Assembly (NCBI RefSeq): GCF_001591345.1 | Contig: NZ_BCUS01000054.1 | Coordinates: 1 to 40,917, forward strand | DNA: 40,917 nucleotides | Source: Variovorax boronicumulans NBRC 103145 | GTDB lineage: Bacteria; Pseudomonadota; Gammaproteobacteria; Burkholderiales; Burkholderiaceae_C | Reading direction: 5' to 3' | In this document: positions 24,787 through 33,112 of the stretch, one piece after another | Layout: every line of letters begins with the position of its first letter | Position numbering within the stretch: position 1 is the stretch's first letter | The notes under the pieces: generated by a model | What the model saw: the letters and a program-made list of their open reading frames with translations, nothing else | Database searches by the model: none | What the model was told of the DNA's origin: nothing | Program-made: the position numbers and the translations under genes

Positions 24787-25689
24787 ATGGCCGCCTTGCC
24801 CCTGCGTGCGCTCACGCTGCGCCAGTTGCAGTGTTTCTCGGTGCTGGTCGAGGAAGGGCACTTCGGCCGCGCGGCGCGCCGGCTCGCCATCACCCAGCCC
24901 GCGCTGAGCAACGCGATCAAGCAGATGGAAAAGCTGCTCGGCGCCGAGCTGCTGACCCGCTCCACCCACCGGCTCGAACTCACGCCCGTCGGCGCCGAGG
25001 TGCTGGCGCGCACCGACTTCCTGGTCCACACCTTCGAGGTGGCGCTGCGCGACATCGAAAGCACGGTGCAGCGCGGCCGGGCCTACGTGCGCGTGGGCGT
25101 GATCCCCTCGGCCAGCGCGCGCGTCGCGGCGGCGGCGGCCGGTTTCCTGCAGCAGCGCGGCGAGGTGGAGCTGGCCTGGCGCGACGCGCCCTCCACGGTG
25201 CTGCTGGCCGAGCTGCGCAGCGGCCAGCTCGACATGGCCGTGGCCGCGATCACCGAACCGCCCGGCGGCCTGGCATGCATCGACCTGTTCCGCGATCCAC
25301 TGGTGCTGGTGGTGCGCAGCGATCACGCGCTGGCGGCGGCCGGCGAGGCGCGCTGGGAGGCCATCGGCAGCGAGCGCCTCGTGCTGTTCGAAAGCGGCAG
25401 CATGCCGGCGCTGGGCGACCCGGCGCGCGCGCAGTTCGCGCAGGGCGCGCAGCCGTACCGCGTGAGCTATTCCGAAACGCTCTACGCGCTGGTGCGCAGC
25501 GGGCAGGCGCTGGGGCTGATGCCGCGGCTGTACACGTCGTCGCTGCGAGACCCCGAGCTGGCCGTGGTGCCGCTGTCGGCGCCGCGCATCGAGCGGCGCG
25601 TGGTGCTGGCCTACCTGCCGGGGCCGATGCGCAACGTGGCGGCGCAGGAGCTCATCGGGTTCCTGCGCGAGCGGTTGCCGCAGGCCTAG
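24787..25689 (+). CDS. LysR-family transcriptional regulator
   Basis: The 300-residue protein has the LysR N-terminal helix-turn-helix (about 7-66): LRALTLRQLQCFSVLVEEGH, then FGRAARRLAITQPALSNAIK and LLTRSTHRLELTPVGAEVL. The periplasmic-binding-like effector domain follows (about 98-297). It is divergent from the Bug/deaminase pair, so it is the likely activator of those genes in response to their substrate. The stop codon overlaps that of the convergent GNAT-like gene. Confidence 0.93.
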   Translation: MAALPLRALTLRQLQCFSVLVEEGHFGRAARRLAITQPALSNAIKQMEKLLGAELLTRSTHRLELTPVGAEVLARTDFLVHTFEVALRDIESTVQRGRAYVRVGVIPSASARVAAAAAGFLQQRGEVELAWRDAPSTVLLAELRSGQLDMAVAAITEPPGGLACIDLFRDPLVLVVRSDHALAAAGEARWEAIGSERLVLFESGSMPALGDPARAQFAQGAQPYRVSYSETLYALVRSGQALGLMPRLYTSSLRDPELAVVPLSAPRIERRVVLAYLPGPMRNVAAQELIGFLRERLPQA

Positions 25690-26384
25690 GCAGCCTCCAG
25701 CATCGCCATGCGCGTTTCGCTGCCGAAGCGCTCCAGCGTCCAGCCTTCGCCGAGCATGAACATGCGCGTGTGCAACTGCGACAGCGTGTCGCTGTCCACT
25801 TCGTCGCCCAGGTAGCTCAGCCGTTTCTCGCGCAGGTCGACAAAGCCCGTCGTGTAGTCGCGCCCCAGGCGCAGCCACAGCGCGTGCGCGCCCGGCGACT
25901 GGCGCGCGCCGCTCATCAGGCACATGCCGCTGCCCAGTGCCCAGCGGTACACGGCCGTGGCCAGCCCGCGCCGCTGGTAGGCGGGGTCGTACTGCGAATG
26001 CGGCGCGCGGATGTGGCGGTCGGCGCGGCGGTCGAGCTCGATCAGGCGGTTGAACACGGTGTAGCCGACCAGCCGCTGGTGGCGCACGTCTTCGATGTAC
26101 ACGTAGGTCTCGCCGTCGGCCTCGCGAAAGCGCGCGCGCAGGTCGGGGTCGTCCAGGCGCAGCGCGGGCAGGTCCTGCACCCGGTCGCCCATCGCGCGCA
26201 TGCGCTCGTACACCGGTGTCAGCGGCTCGCTCGGGCGGCCCTTCTTCGGATCGACGTCGATGCGCAGCTCGGCCGGGCTCAAGAAGCGGCGGCGCAGCGC
26301 GTCGAACGACAGCCAGGCGGGCCAGGGTGGCAGGGCAGGCGAAGGCGAAAAAGGAACGGAAGGGGAGCAGGCAAGAGCCACCAC
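25686..26384 (-). CDS. GNAT-fold acyltransferase-like protein
   Basis: The 232-residue protein has a GNAT-like acyl-CoA-binding stretch, YQRRGLATAVYRWALGSG (about 140-157). YVYIEDVRHQRLVGYTVFNRL precedes it, and HALWLRLGRDY follows. The order and spacing resemble N-acetyltransferases that act on large or unusual acceptors, but the acceptor is unknown. The GTG at 26384 is chosen because GAGGA (26392-26396) lies 7 nt upstream; a GTG at 26408 has no such site. A good promoter lies about 330 nt upstream, leaving a long leader. The N-terminus (VPFSPSPALPPWPAWL) is proline-rich. Confidence 0.7.
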   Translation of the reverse strand: MVALACSPSVPFSPSPALPPWPAWLSFDALRRRFLSPAELRIDVDPKKGRPSEPLTPVYERMRAMGDRVQDLPALRLDDPDLRARFREADGETYVYIEDVRHQRLVGYTVFNRLIELDRRADRHIRAPHSQYDPAYQRRGLATAVYRWALGSGMCLMSGARQSPGAHALWLRLGRDYTTGFVDLREKRLSYLGDEVDSDTLSQLHTRMFMLGEGWTLERFGSETRMAMLEAA

Positions 26385-26711
26385 GGGGAAATCCTCACGA
26401 CGAAACACGACGGCGAAGCGGGCGAGGTCCTTCCGCGCGGCGTAGGGCCGGAGGCGGGAAGAAGGTCGGACGCTGGGGGAAGTGGTGCGTCGCCCGGGCC
26501 GATCAGGGCCAGGACGCGCGACCGCGCGGGGCGGGTGCCCGACGGTCGATGTGCGCTGAAGAGAAAAGGAGGCTGACCGCCGGGCTCAGGGATGTGCGAG
26601 GGTCTGCTGCGACCTCGCCGTCATCGCCGCGGGTGCGCGCACGCGCGCGTCGCCCGGGGCCGCAGAGGCCGCCGCGCGATCGAAACCGGGGATGAAAACC
26701 ATGACGTTCAT
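26385..26711 (-). other. long untranslated-looking leader of the GNAT-like gene
   Basis: From a predicted transcription start near 26712, about 327 nt of GC-rich sequence precede the GNAT-like start codon. The leader holds a 41-codon reading frame at its very 5' end, short hairpins such as GGCC-CTGATC-GGCC, and a pyrimidine-rich tract (CCTCCTTTTCTCTTC) about 190 nt upstream of the gene. No known riboswitch class is recognisable to me. It accounts for most of the 406-bp gap between the GNAT-like gene and the depolymerase. Confidence 0.4.
26586..26711 (-). CDS. possible 41-codon leader ORF, leaderless start
   Basis: The frame begins MNVMVFIPGFDRAAASAAPG and ends AMTARSQQTLAHP. Its ATG lies 7 nt after a TACAAT -10 box, so the transcript would start at or near the first codon. 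No ribosome-binding site is present. It has no run of one amino acid typical of attenuators and no recognisable homology. It may be translated without function. Confidence 0.3.
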   Translation of the reverse strand: MNVMVFIPGFDRAAASAAPGDARVRAPAAMTARSQQTLAHP

Positions 26712-26718
26712 AGGGTCG

Positions 26719-26747
26719 ATTGTAGGAAGCCGGGGGTGTTCGGGCAA
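26719..26747 (-). promoter_or_regulatory. candidate sigma-70 promoter for the GNAT-like gene
   Basis: On the minus strand TTGCCC (26742-26747) and TACAAT (26719-26724) are 17 bp apart. It is one of the best promoter matches in the window. Confidence 0.6.
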
Positions 26748-26790
26748 CCAAAGCCCCCGCGGTCTCTGCCAGATTGAACGCGGGTTGCGC

Positions 26791-28011
26791 TCAGTGCAGT
26801 TCGTCGGCCGCGTGGATCGTCTCGCGCACGCGCGGGTAGATCTGCGTGTTCCATTTGCTGCCGCTGAACACGCCGTAGTGCCCTACGCCGGCCTGCAGGT
26901 GGTGCGTCTTGAGGTACGGGCGGATGCTGCTGCACAGGTCTTGTGCGGCCACGGTCTGGCCGACCGCGCAGATGTCGTCGCGCTCGCCTTCCACCGTGAG
27001 CAGCGCGGTGCGCCGGATGGCCGCGGGGTTCACGGTGCGCCCGGCCACGGTGAGCACGCCGCGCGGCAGGTCGTAGGTCTGGAACACGCGCTCGACGGTC
27101 TCCAGGTAGAACTCGGCCGGCAGGTCGTTCACCGCCAGGTACTCGTCGTAGAACTCGGCGATGGTGCGGGCCTTGTCGAGTTCGCCTTCGACCAGCAGGC
27201 GCTCCATGTCCTCGAACTGCTTCTTGTGGCGCTCGGGGTTCATGCTCATGAAGGCCGTGAGCTGCAGGAAGCCCGGGTACACGCGCCGCATCGCGCCCGC
27301 ATGCGGCCACGGCACATGGCTGATGAGGTTGCGGCGGAACCAGTCGATGGGCCGGTCGGTCGCGAGCTTGTTCACGGCGGTCGGGTTGATGCGGCAATCG
27401 ACCGGCCCCGCCATCAGCGTGAGGCTGCGCGGCGTGGCCGGGTGGTCGTCTTCCGCCATGAGCGCGGTCGCGGCGAGCGCGGCCACGCAGGGCTGGCACA
27501 CGGCGACCATGTGCGCGCCCGGGCCCACGGCCTCGACGAAACGCATCAGCTGCAGCGTGTAGTCGTCCAGCCCGAAGCGGCCCTGCCACAGCGGCACGTC
27601 GCGCGCGTTGTGCCAGTCGGTCAGGTACACGTCGTGGTCGCGCAGCAAGGTGCGCACGGTTTCGCGCAGCAGCGTGGCGAAATGGCCCGACAGTGGTGCG
27701 ACCAGCAGCACGCGCGGGTGCACCGCTTCGGTGTGTGCCTTGCGAAAGTGCAACAGCGTCCCGAAAGGCGAGACCAGCGCGACCTCTTCGTGCACGGGCA
27801 CGTCGGTGCCGTCCACCACCACGCTGTCGATGCCGTAGGCCGGCCGCGTGTGGGTGAGCCGCATGCGCGAGAAGACCTCGCAGCGCGCGGCCATGCGCCG
27901 CAGCGCGGTGCGCTCGGTGCCGTCCTGCCAGAGGGCGCGGCCCAGGTACTGCGCGGTGAGCCGCCATGGCGAGAGCAGGTCGGCCTGGTTCTGGTAAGCG
28001 CGGTACAGCAT
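26791..28011 (-). CDS. phaZ: intracellular polyhydroxyalkanoate (PHB) depolymerase
   Basis: The 406-residue protein matches intracellular PhaZ depolymerases, which mobilise poly(3-hydroxybutyrate) granules. The modified lipase box HMVAVCQPCVAALAA (about 168-182) has Cys172 in place of the nucleophilic Ser, as in the Ralstonia PhaZ1 group. The N-terminus MLYRAYQNQADLLSPWRLTA and the C-terminal GHYGVFSGSKWNTQIYPRVR, which carries the histidine, are strongly family-like. No signal peptide is present, as expected for granule-bound enzymes. It is divergent from the glutathione transferase gene across 80 bp. No phaC or phasin gene is nearby. Confidence 0.93.
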   Translation of the reverse strand: MLYRAYQNQADLLSPWRLTAQYLGRALWQDGTERTALRRMAARCEVFSRMRLTHTRPAYGIDSVVVDGTDVPVHEEVALVSPFGTLLHFRKAHTEAVHPRVLLVAPLSGHFATLLRETVRTLLRDHDVYLTDWHNARDVPLWQGRFGLDDYTLQLMRFVEAVGPGAHMVAVCQPCVAALAATALMAEDDHPATPRSLTLMAGPVDCRINPTAVNKLATDRPIDWFRRNLISHVPWPHAGAMRRVYPGFLQLTAFMSMNPERHKKQFEDMERLLVEGELDKARTIAEFYDEYLAVNDLPAEFYLETVERVFQTYDLPRGVLTVAGRTVNPAAIRRTALLTVEGERDDICAVGQTVAAQDLCSSIRPYLKTHHLQAGVGHYGVFSGSKWNTQIYPRVRETIHAADELH

Positions 28012-28091
28012 GCCCCCGCTGCAGGCAAGTTGCGGGCCAACCGTGTGGCACGGCGCTTGCACACACCCCGCATCGTCCAAGGAGTGTCGCG

Positions 28092-28748
28092 ATGGCCAAA
28101 CCCGTTCTCACGATCAGCAGCAAGAACTACGGCGCCTGGGCGCTGCGCGGCTGGCTGATGTGCAGGCTCGCGGGGCTGGACTTCAGCGAGAAGGTCATCC
28201 CGCCCGACGACCCGGCCATGAAGGCCGAGATGCTGTTGCTGTCGTCGTCGATGCTGGTGCCTTCGCTGCAGCATGGCGGCATCAAGGTGTGGGACACGCT
28301 GGCCATCGGCGAGTACCTGAACGAGATCAAGCCCAAGGCCGGCCTGCTGCCCGCCGACGCCGCGGCGCGTGCGCACTGCCGTGCCATCTGCGGCGAGATG
28401 CACTCGGGCTTCGCCTCGATGCGCGGCGCGCTGCCGATGAACATCAAGGCCCGCTTCAAGAACTTCAAGGTGTGGTCGCGCGCGCAGGGCGACATCGACC
28501 GCATCGTCGCCATCTGGCGCGAGTGCCTGAAGGCCTACGGCGGCCCCTTCCTGTTCGGCAAGCAGCCCGGCATGGCCGACGCGATGTACGCGCCCGTGGT
28601 CACGCGCTTCCTGAGCTACGACGTGGCGCTCGACAGCGTGTGCGCCGCGTACTGCAAGCGCGTGATGGAGCTGCCCGCCATGAAGGAATGGGTGGCCGCC
28701 GCGCTGCAGGAGCCCGACGAGATCGACGAGCTCGACGCGGAGTTCTGA
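28092..28748 (+). CDS. glutathione S-transferase family protein
   Basis: The 218-residue protein has an N-terminal thioredoxin-like domain, VLTISSKNYGAWALRGWLMC (about 5-24), with a Ser-rich active-site start. The glutathione-binding VPSLQHGGIKVWDTLAIGEYL follows (about 56-76), then an all-helical C-terminal domain. It conjugates or isomerises with glutathione; the substrate is unknown. An AGGAG site (28080-28084) supports the ATG. It is convergent with the IclR gene that follows and divergent from the depolymerase. Confidence 0.9.
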   Translation: MAKPVLTISSKNYGAWALRGWLMCRLAGLDFSEKVIPPDDPAMKAEMLLLSSSMLVPSLQHGGIKVWDTLAIGEYLNEIKPKAGLLPADAAARAHCRAICGEMHSGFASMRGALPMNIKARFKNFKVWSRAQGDIDRIVAIWRECLKAYGGPFLFGKQPGMADAMYAPVVTRFLSYDVALDSVCAAYCKRVMELPAMKEWVAAALQEPDEIDELDAEF

Positions 28749-28758
28749 CGCTGCTTCT

Positions 28759-29586
28759 TCACGCGCTCGCAGGCGGCAGGCCGAGGCCGTCCTGCCGCAG
28801 CCGGCGCTCGATGCTCTGCGCGGCCTGCTGCAGGTCGCCCAGGTGTGCCGTCACGATCTCTCGCTCGCTCTTCACCGCCGGCAGCCACGCGCAACTGAGG
28901 CAACCCACCACCTGCTCGCCCAGCCGCACCGGCACCGACACCGCGCCGAAGCGGTCGGGCGAATCGAGGCTGGTGGAGGTGGGGTCGCGCGCTGCGTAGC
29001 CCTGGTCGCGCGCATGCGCCACCATGCGGCGGATGCTGTCGGGGCGCCGCGCGCCGCGGTCGAAATCGTTGGGTGAGCGCGCCAGTGCGGCAACGATTTC
29101 TCGCCGTTCATCCTCGGGGCAGAACGCAAGGTAGCAGCGCCCCAGCGACGAGAGCAGCATCGGCGGACGAAAGCCCAGCGCGCGGTAGTTCACGGCGAGG
29201 CCGTTGCGCGGGCGGTCGGTGTCGAGGATCAGCATCGCCGTGCCGTCTCGCACGCCGAGGTCGATGGGCCACGGCACCAGCCGCTGCAGCGTGGCGCGCG
29301 GCGATGCGGCCAACGCCGTGAGCCGCGTGCGCCACGCGGCTGCAGCCCCTGACTGGCCGGTGGCCGAGGTGGGCACGTAGCGTTTCTCCAGCTCGTTGCG
29401 TTCCACCCAGCCGGCCTGCTGCAGCGTCTTCAGGATGCGCAGCAGCGTGGCTTTCGACAGGCCGGTCTGCCGGTGCAGCTCCTGCAGCGTGACGGCCGAC
29501 GAACGCTGGATGGCCAGCATCACGTCGAGCCCGCGGCGCAGGGCATCGATCGACTTCACGCTGTGCGCGCCGCTGGTATCCGACAT
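28759..29586 (-). CDS. IclR-family transcriptional regulator
   Basis: The 275-residue protein has a winged helix-turn-helix (about 8-70): VKSIDALRRGLDVMLAIQRS, then LHRQTGLSKATLLRILKTLQ. An IclR effector domain follows (about 90-260; MLLSSLGRCYLAFCPEDERR, then GAVSVPVRLGEQVVGCLSCA). A GGAGG site supports the ATG at 29586. It is divergent from the Bug protein and Rieske oxygenase genes and is their likely regulator. Its ligand should be the aromatic substrate of that oxygenase or its product. Confidence 0.92.
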   Translation of the reverse strand: MSDTSGAHSVKSIDALRRGLDVMLAIQRSSAVTLQELHRQTGLSKATLLRILKTLQQAGWVERNELEKRYVPTSATGQSGAAAAWRTRLTALAASPRATLQRLVPWPIDLGVRDGTAMLILDTDRPRNGLAVNYRALGFRPPMLLSSLGRCYLAFCPEDERREIVAALARSPNDFDRGARRPDSIRRMVAHARDQGYAARDPTSTSLDSPDRFGAVSVPVRLGEQVVGCLSCAWLPAVKSEREIVTAHLGDLQQAAQSIERRLRQDGLGLPPASA

Positions 29587-29607
29587 GCCGCCTCCGAAGA
29601 AAAAAGG

Positions 29608-29620
29608 TTCACTCAGTGAA
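29608..29620. promoter_or_regulatory. candidate IclR operator
   Basis: TTCAC-TCA-GTGAA is a perfect 5-bp-arm inverted repeat 21 nt upstream of the IclR start codon. It lies in the 115-bp gap shared with the divergent Bug gene. It does not resemble the operator at 4625-4649, so the two IclR proteins probably have different specificities. Confidence 0.55.
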
Positions 29621-29701
29621 ACTATATCTTCTGGCCGCGCGGCGCGATTCCTACAGTCCGACGACACCCCCACGTCGTCCCACCGAGAAGGAAAACGCAA
29701 G

Positions 29702-30685
29702 ATGTTCCACCAACGAAACATGCTCCGTGCCGCTGCAGGAGCCATTCTTTTGCTGTGCGCCGCGACAGCGGCGCTGGCGCAATCGTGGCCCGCGAAGCCG
29801 GTCACGCTGGTCGTCGCCTACCCGGCCGGCGGCGACACCGACGCCATCGCGCGCACCTACGCCGAGAAGCTCGCGCAGCGCCTGGGCCAGCCGGTGCTGG
29901 TCGACAACCGCCCCGGCGCGAGCGGCATGATCGGCAACGCCTGGGTCGCGAAGGCGCCGGCCGACGGCTACACGCTGCTCTTCACGCCCAGCACCTTCCC
30001 CATCGCGCAGCACGTGCTCAAGGCCGGCCCCGGCGTGGCGCACGACGTGGTGAAAGACTTCACCCCCATCGTCAAGACCGGCAACATCCCGGTGCTGATG
30101 GTCACGGCGCCCACGAGCGGCATCCAGACCGTGGCGCAGCTGGTGGCCGGTGCCAAGGCCGGCAAGGCCTTCACCTACGGCACGCCGGGCGCGGGCTCGC
30201 CGATGCACATCGCGGGCGAACTCTTCAACAAGGACGCCGGCGTGGCCATTGCGCATGCGCCGTACCGCGGCGTGGCGCCGGTGGTCAACGACACGCTGGG
30301 CGGCCACGTGAGCGTGGGCTGGATCACGCCCGGCGCGGTGGCGGGCCACATCGCCGCCGGCAAGCTGGTGCCGCTGGCCGTGGCCGAGCGCCAGCGCACG
30401 AAGCTCATGCCCAACGTGCCCACTTTCCTGGAGCTGGGCTACCGCGACATGGACGTGAGCGCCTGGATGGGCCTGCTCGGCCCGAAGGCCCTGCCGGTCG
30501 AGGTCGTGCAGACGCTCAACCGCCACGTCAACGAGATCCTGAAGATGCCCGACGTGCAGGCCCGCATGGCCGCGTTGGGCATCGAGCCCGTGGGCGGCGA
30601 GCCGGCCGTGCTGGCCCGCCAGATCGCTGACGACGACCAGCGCTTCGGCAAGCTGGTGCGCGAGTTCGGCATCCGCGCCGATTGA
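29702..30685 (+). CDS. Bug-family (TctC-like) periplasmic solute-binding protein
   Basis: The 327-residue protein has a signal peptide (MFHQRNMLRAAAGAILLLCA then ATAALAQ). The Bug blocks are KPVTLVVAYPAGGDTDAIAR, VDNRPGASGMIGN and YTLLFTPSTFPIAQH, then PYRGVAPVVNDTLGGHVSVG and VPTFLELGYRDMDVSAWMGL. It is divergent from the IclR gene and 25 nt upstream of the Rieske oxygenase. It therefore probably binds the aromatic carboxylate that the oxygenase attacks. No TctAB-type permease gene is present. It is only distantly similar to the Bug protein at 22597. Confidence 0.92.
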   Translation: MFHQRNMLRAAAGAILLLCAATAALAQSWPAKPVTLVVAYPAGGDTDAIARTYAEKLAQRLGQPVLVDNRPGASGMIGNAWVAKAPADGYTLLFTPSTFPIAQHVLKAGPGVAHDVVKDFTPIVKTGNIPVLMVTAPTSGIQTVAQLVAGAKAGKAFTYGTPGAGSPMHIAGELFNKDAGVAIAHAPYRGVAPVVNDTLGGHVSVGWITPGAVAGHIAAGKLVPLAVAERQRTKLMPNVPTFLELGYRDMDVSAWMGLLGPKALPVEVVQTLNRHVNEILKMPDVQARMAALGIEPVGGEPAVLARQIADDDQRFGKLVREFGIRAD

Positions 30686-30710
30686 CCCCCGACACCCAAG
30701 GAGACGATGC

Positions 30711-32045
30711 ATGTTGAGCGAAGAAAAGAACCGCCTGCTGACCGAAGTGGGTCCGGGCAAGCCCATGGGCGACTACCTGCGCCGCTACTGGCACCCGATC
30801 GCCGGTGCCAGCGAGTTCGACGACAAGGCCGTGAAGCCGCTGCGCATCCTCGGCGAGGACCTCGTGCTCTACAAGGACCTGAGCGGCAACTACGGCCTCG
30901 TCGACCGCCGCTGCCCGCACCGCAACGCCGACATGTCGTACGGCTACGTCGAGAAGTGCGGCCTGCGCTGCAGCTACCACGGCTGGCAGTACGACACCAG
31001 CGGCCAGTGCATCCACCAGCCGTTCGAAGAAACGCTGGACCCCGACGCGCGCATGCGCAGGAACACGAAGATCAAGGCCTACCCCGTGCAGGAAAAGGCC
31101 GGCCTGCTGTGGGCCTACATGGGCCCGCAGCCCGCGCCGCTGCTGCCCGACTGGGAGCTCTTCAACTGCAAGAACGGTTTCGCGCAGGCCGTGTTCGCCG
31201 AGATTCCCTGCAACTGGTTCCAGTGCCAGGAGAACTCCATCGACCCCGTGCACTTCGAGTGGACGCACAACAATTGGACCACGCGCCTGCAGGGCGACGA
31301 AGGCCCTTACGTGCCCACGCACCTCAAGCTCGCCTTCGAGGAGTTCGAGCACGGTTTCGTCTACAAGCGCCTGCGCGGCGGCGAGCGCGAAGACAACGTG
31401 ATGTGGACCACCGGCCGCGTCACGCTGTGGCCCAACGGCTTCTTCCTGGGCCACCACTTCGAATGGCGCGTGCCCATCGACGACCACCACACGCTGAGCG
31501 TGCTGTGGGTGCTCAGCCGCGTGCCGACCGAGCAGGAGCCGTATGTGCAAGAACGCATTCCCTCGTGGTACGGCCCCATCAAGGACCCGGCCACGGGCCG
31601 CTGGATCACCAGCCATGTCGCCAACCAGGACTTCGTGGTGTGGGTCGGGCAGGGCACTGTCACCGACCGCACGCGCGAGAAGCTCGGCCAGAGCGACAAG
31701 GGCATCGTGATGATGCGCCGGCGCTTCTTCGAAGAACTCGAGTCGATGCAGGCCGACCCGTCGCACGAGCCCAAGGGCCTGATCCGCGACCCCGAGAAGA
31801 ACCGCGACGTGTTCCTGCCCTCGGCCTGCCGCGACGAGATGCTGCACGGCCTGCCGCGCGAGGAGCTGGCCGCGCATCCGCTGCTGGGGCCGTACCTGAA
31901 GGACTTCTTCGGGCAGGCCGGGCAGCCCGACGATGTGCGCGCGGCGTATGAGCAGGCCATCGGGCAGAAGGTCGAAGGGGCGCAGTTCTTCAAGGTGCAC
32001 GGCGGTGGGGCGGACACCGAGGTGGAAACGCAGGAAGCCGCGTAA
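30711..32045 (+). CDS. Rieske non-heme iron oxygenase, phthalate 4,5-dioxygenase-like
   Basis: The 444-residue protein is an aromatic-ring oxygenase alpha subunit. The N-terminal Rieske domain has C68-P-H70 and C87-S-Y-H90 as cluster ligands. The catalytic domain has QENSIDPVHFEWTH (173-186), where His181 and His186 are iron ligands and Asp178 is the electron-bridge residue. The later VANQDFVVWVGQG carries the probable third ligand. It resembles phthalate 4,5-dioxygenase and related enzymes that act on aromatic carboxylates. An AAGGAG site precedes the ATG. No ferredoxin or reductase gene is adjacent, so it must borrow an electron-transfer partner from elsewhere. Confidence 0.9.
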   Translation: MLSEEKNRLLTEVGPGKPMGDYLRRYWHPIAGASEFDDKAVKPLRILGEDLVLYKDLSGNYGLVDRRCPHRNADMSYGYVEKCGLRCSYHGWQYDTSGQCIHQPFEETLDPDARMRRNTKIKAYPVQEKAGLLWAYMGPQPAPLLPDWELFNCKNGFAQAVFAEIPCNWFQCQENSIDPVHFEWTHNNWTTRLQGDEGPYVPTHLKLAFEEFEHGFVYKRLRGGEREDNVMWTTGRVTLWPNGFFLGHHFEWRVPIDDHHTLSVLWVLSRVPTEQEPYVQERIPSWYGPIKDPATGRWITSHVANQDFVVWVGQGTVTDRTREKLGQSDKGIVMMRRRFFEELESMQADPSHEPKGLIRDPEKNRDVFLPSACRDEMLHGLPREELAAHPLLGPYLKDFFGQAGQPDDVRAAYEQAIGQKVEGAQFFKVHGGGADTEVETQEAA

Positions 32046-32068
32046 CGCACGCCGCGATCCGGGTCTTT

Positions 32069-32090
32069 GCGTCGGGGCTCGCCTCGACGC
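32069..32090 (+). terminator. hairpin after the Rieske oxygenase
   Basis: GCGTCGGGG (32069-32077) pairs with CCTCGACGC (32082-32090) around a CTCG tetraloop, giving nine pairs with one G-T wobble. There is no T-tract. It lies between the oxygenase and the phosphoribosyltransferase gene. Confidence 0.4.
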
Positions 32091-32128
32091 GAACAGCGTG
32101 TGAACATCCCGTGTCGGGAGCACACGCC

Positions 32129-32761
32129 GTGAAGTTTCGTGATCGCACACACGCCGGCCGCCAGCTCGCTGCGTTGCTGCAGCGGCGCGGCGGTTTTGCG
32201 GACGCCGTGGTGCTGGCGCTGCCGCGCGGCGGCGTGCCGGTGGCCTTCGAGGTGGCCCGCGCGCTGCGGCTGCCGCTCGATGTGCTGGTGGTCCGCAAGC
32301 TGGGCCTGCCCGAACAACCCGAGTACGCCTTCGGCGCGCTCGCGGGCGACGGCGTGCCCGAGATCGACGAACACCTGGTGCGCACGCTGGACCTGCGGCC
32401 TTCGGAGATCGATGCCGTGGTCCGTGCCGAACTCGCCGAGTTGGCACGCCGCACGCAGGTCTATCGCGGCGATCGCTCTGCGTTCGAGGTGCAAGGTCGC
32501 ACGGTGCTTGTGATCGACGACGGGCTCGCCACCGGTGCCACCATGCGCGCGGCCGTTCGCGGGCTGCGGCGGCAGAGCGCCGGCACCGTCATCGCCGCCG
32601 TGCCCGTGGCGTCGCCCGAGGCCTGCGAGGCCTTGCAGCGCGAAGCCGACGACGTGCTGTGCGTGCGCTGCCCGACGGTGTTTCGCGCGGTCGGTGCCTG
32701 GTATGAAGACTTCTCGCAGACGACGGATGAGGAGGTCTGCACGCTGCTGGCGCAGGCCTAG
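32129..32761 (+). CDS. phosphoribosyltransferase-fold protein
   Basis: The 210-residue protein contains the PRPP-binding loop VLVIDDGLATGATMRAAVRG (about 128-147) and VVLALPRGGVPVAFEVARAL near the N-terminus. This matches the PRTase-like proteins found alone in many proteobacteria, often linked to stress or dienelactone-hydrolase genes. The true reaction is unknown. The GTG at 32129 is chosen because GGGAG (32116-32120) is 8 nt upstream; a GTG at 32111 is the alternative. Its stop codon overlaps that of the convergent DOPA-dioxygenase-like gene. Confidence 0.85.
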   Translation: MKFRDRTHAGRQLAALLQRRGGFADAVVLALPRGGVPVAFEVARALRLPLDVLVVRKLGLPEQPEYAFGALAGDGVPEIDEHLVRTLDLRPSEIDAVVRAELAELARRTQVYRGDRSAFEVQGRTVLVIDDGLATGATMRAAVRGLRRQSAGTVIAAVPVASPEACEALQREADDVLCVRCPTVFRAVGAWYEDFSQTTDEEVCTLLAQA

Positions 32762-33105
32762 CGCCTGAACATCCGCAGATCGAGCGCGCTCTCTTCGCCC
32801 AGCCACATCGCATGGGCCGTGTGGTCCGCGAAGTCGTCGCCGGTCACGCCGTGCACGAAGATGTCGAGGCCGTTGCGGTTGGCGTCGAGCCAGCCGATGA
32901 CTTCGTCGAACTCGGCGGCGTCGAAGGCCAGCTGGCAGCTCCAGTGCGGGTGCGGACCGACGAGGCGTTCGTGCACCCGGCCCACCACCACCATCAGCTC
33001 GCGGCCGGCGCACTCGCTGAGCTCGCGCGCCTGCGCCAGCGTGGCGGGGGCGAAGTAGATGTGGGCGTGGTACTGGGCGTAGAGGTTTTCAGGGCGGCGC
33101 GGCAT
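32758..33105 (-). CDS. DOPA 4,5-dioxygenase-like protein
   Basis: The 115-residue protein has the small DOPA-dioxygenase pattern: YHAHIYF (12-18; His13 and His15), VGPHPHWSCQLAF (49-61; His52 and His54) and IFVHGVTGDDFADHTAHAMW (82-101; His85). The family cleaves catechol-type rings in plants and fungi; bacterial members are less studied, and a few cleave L-DOPA or related catechols. The ATG at 33105 gives a family-like N-terminus. It is 8 nt past the stop of the DUF4166 gene, on the same strand, so it may be the last gene of the following operon. Confidence 0.8.
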   Translation of the reverse strand: MPRRPENLYAQYHAHIYFAPATLAQARELSECAGRELMVVVGRVHERLVGPHPHWSCQLAFDAAEFDEVIGWLDANRNGLDIFVHGVTGDDFADHTAHAMWLGEESALDLRMFRR

Positions 33106-33112
33106 GGTGGGC

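Noticed and set aside
26385..26790. A known riboswitch or RNase P-like RNA in the leader region
   Set aside because: No conserved core of any class I know could be recognised; only local hairpins are visible.
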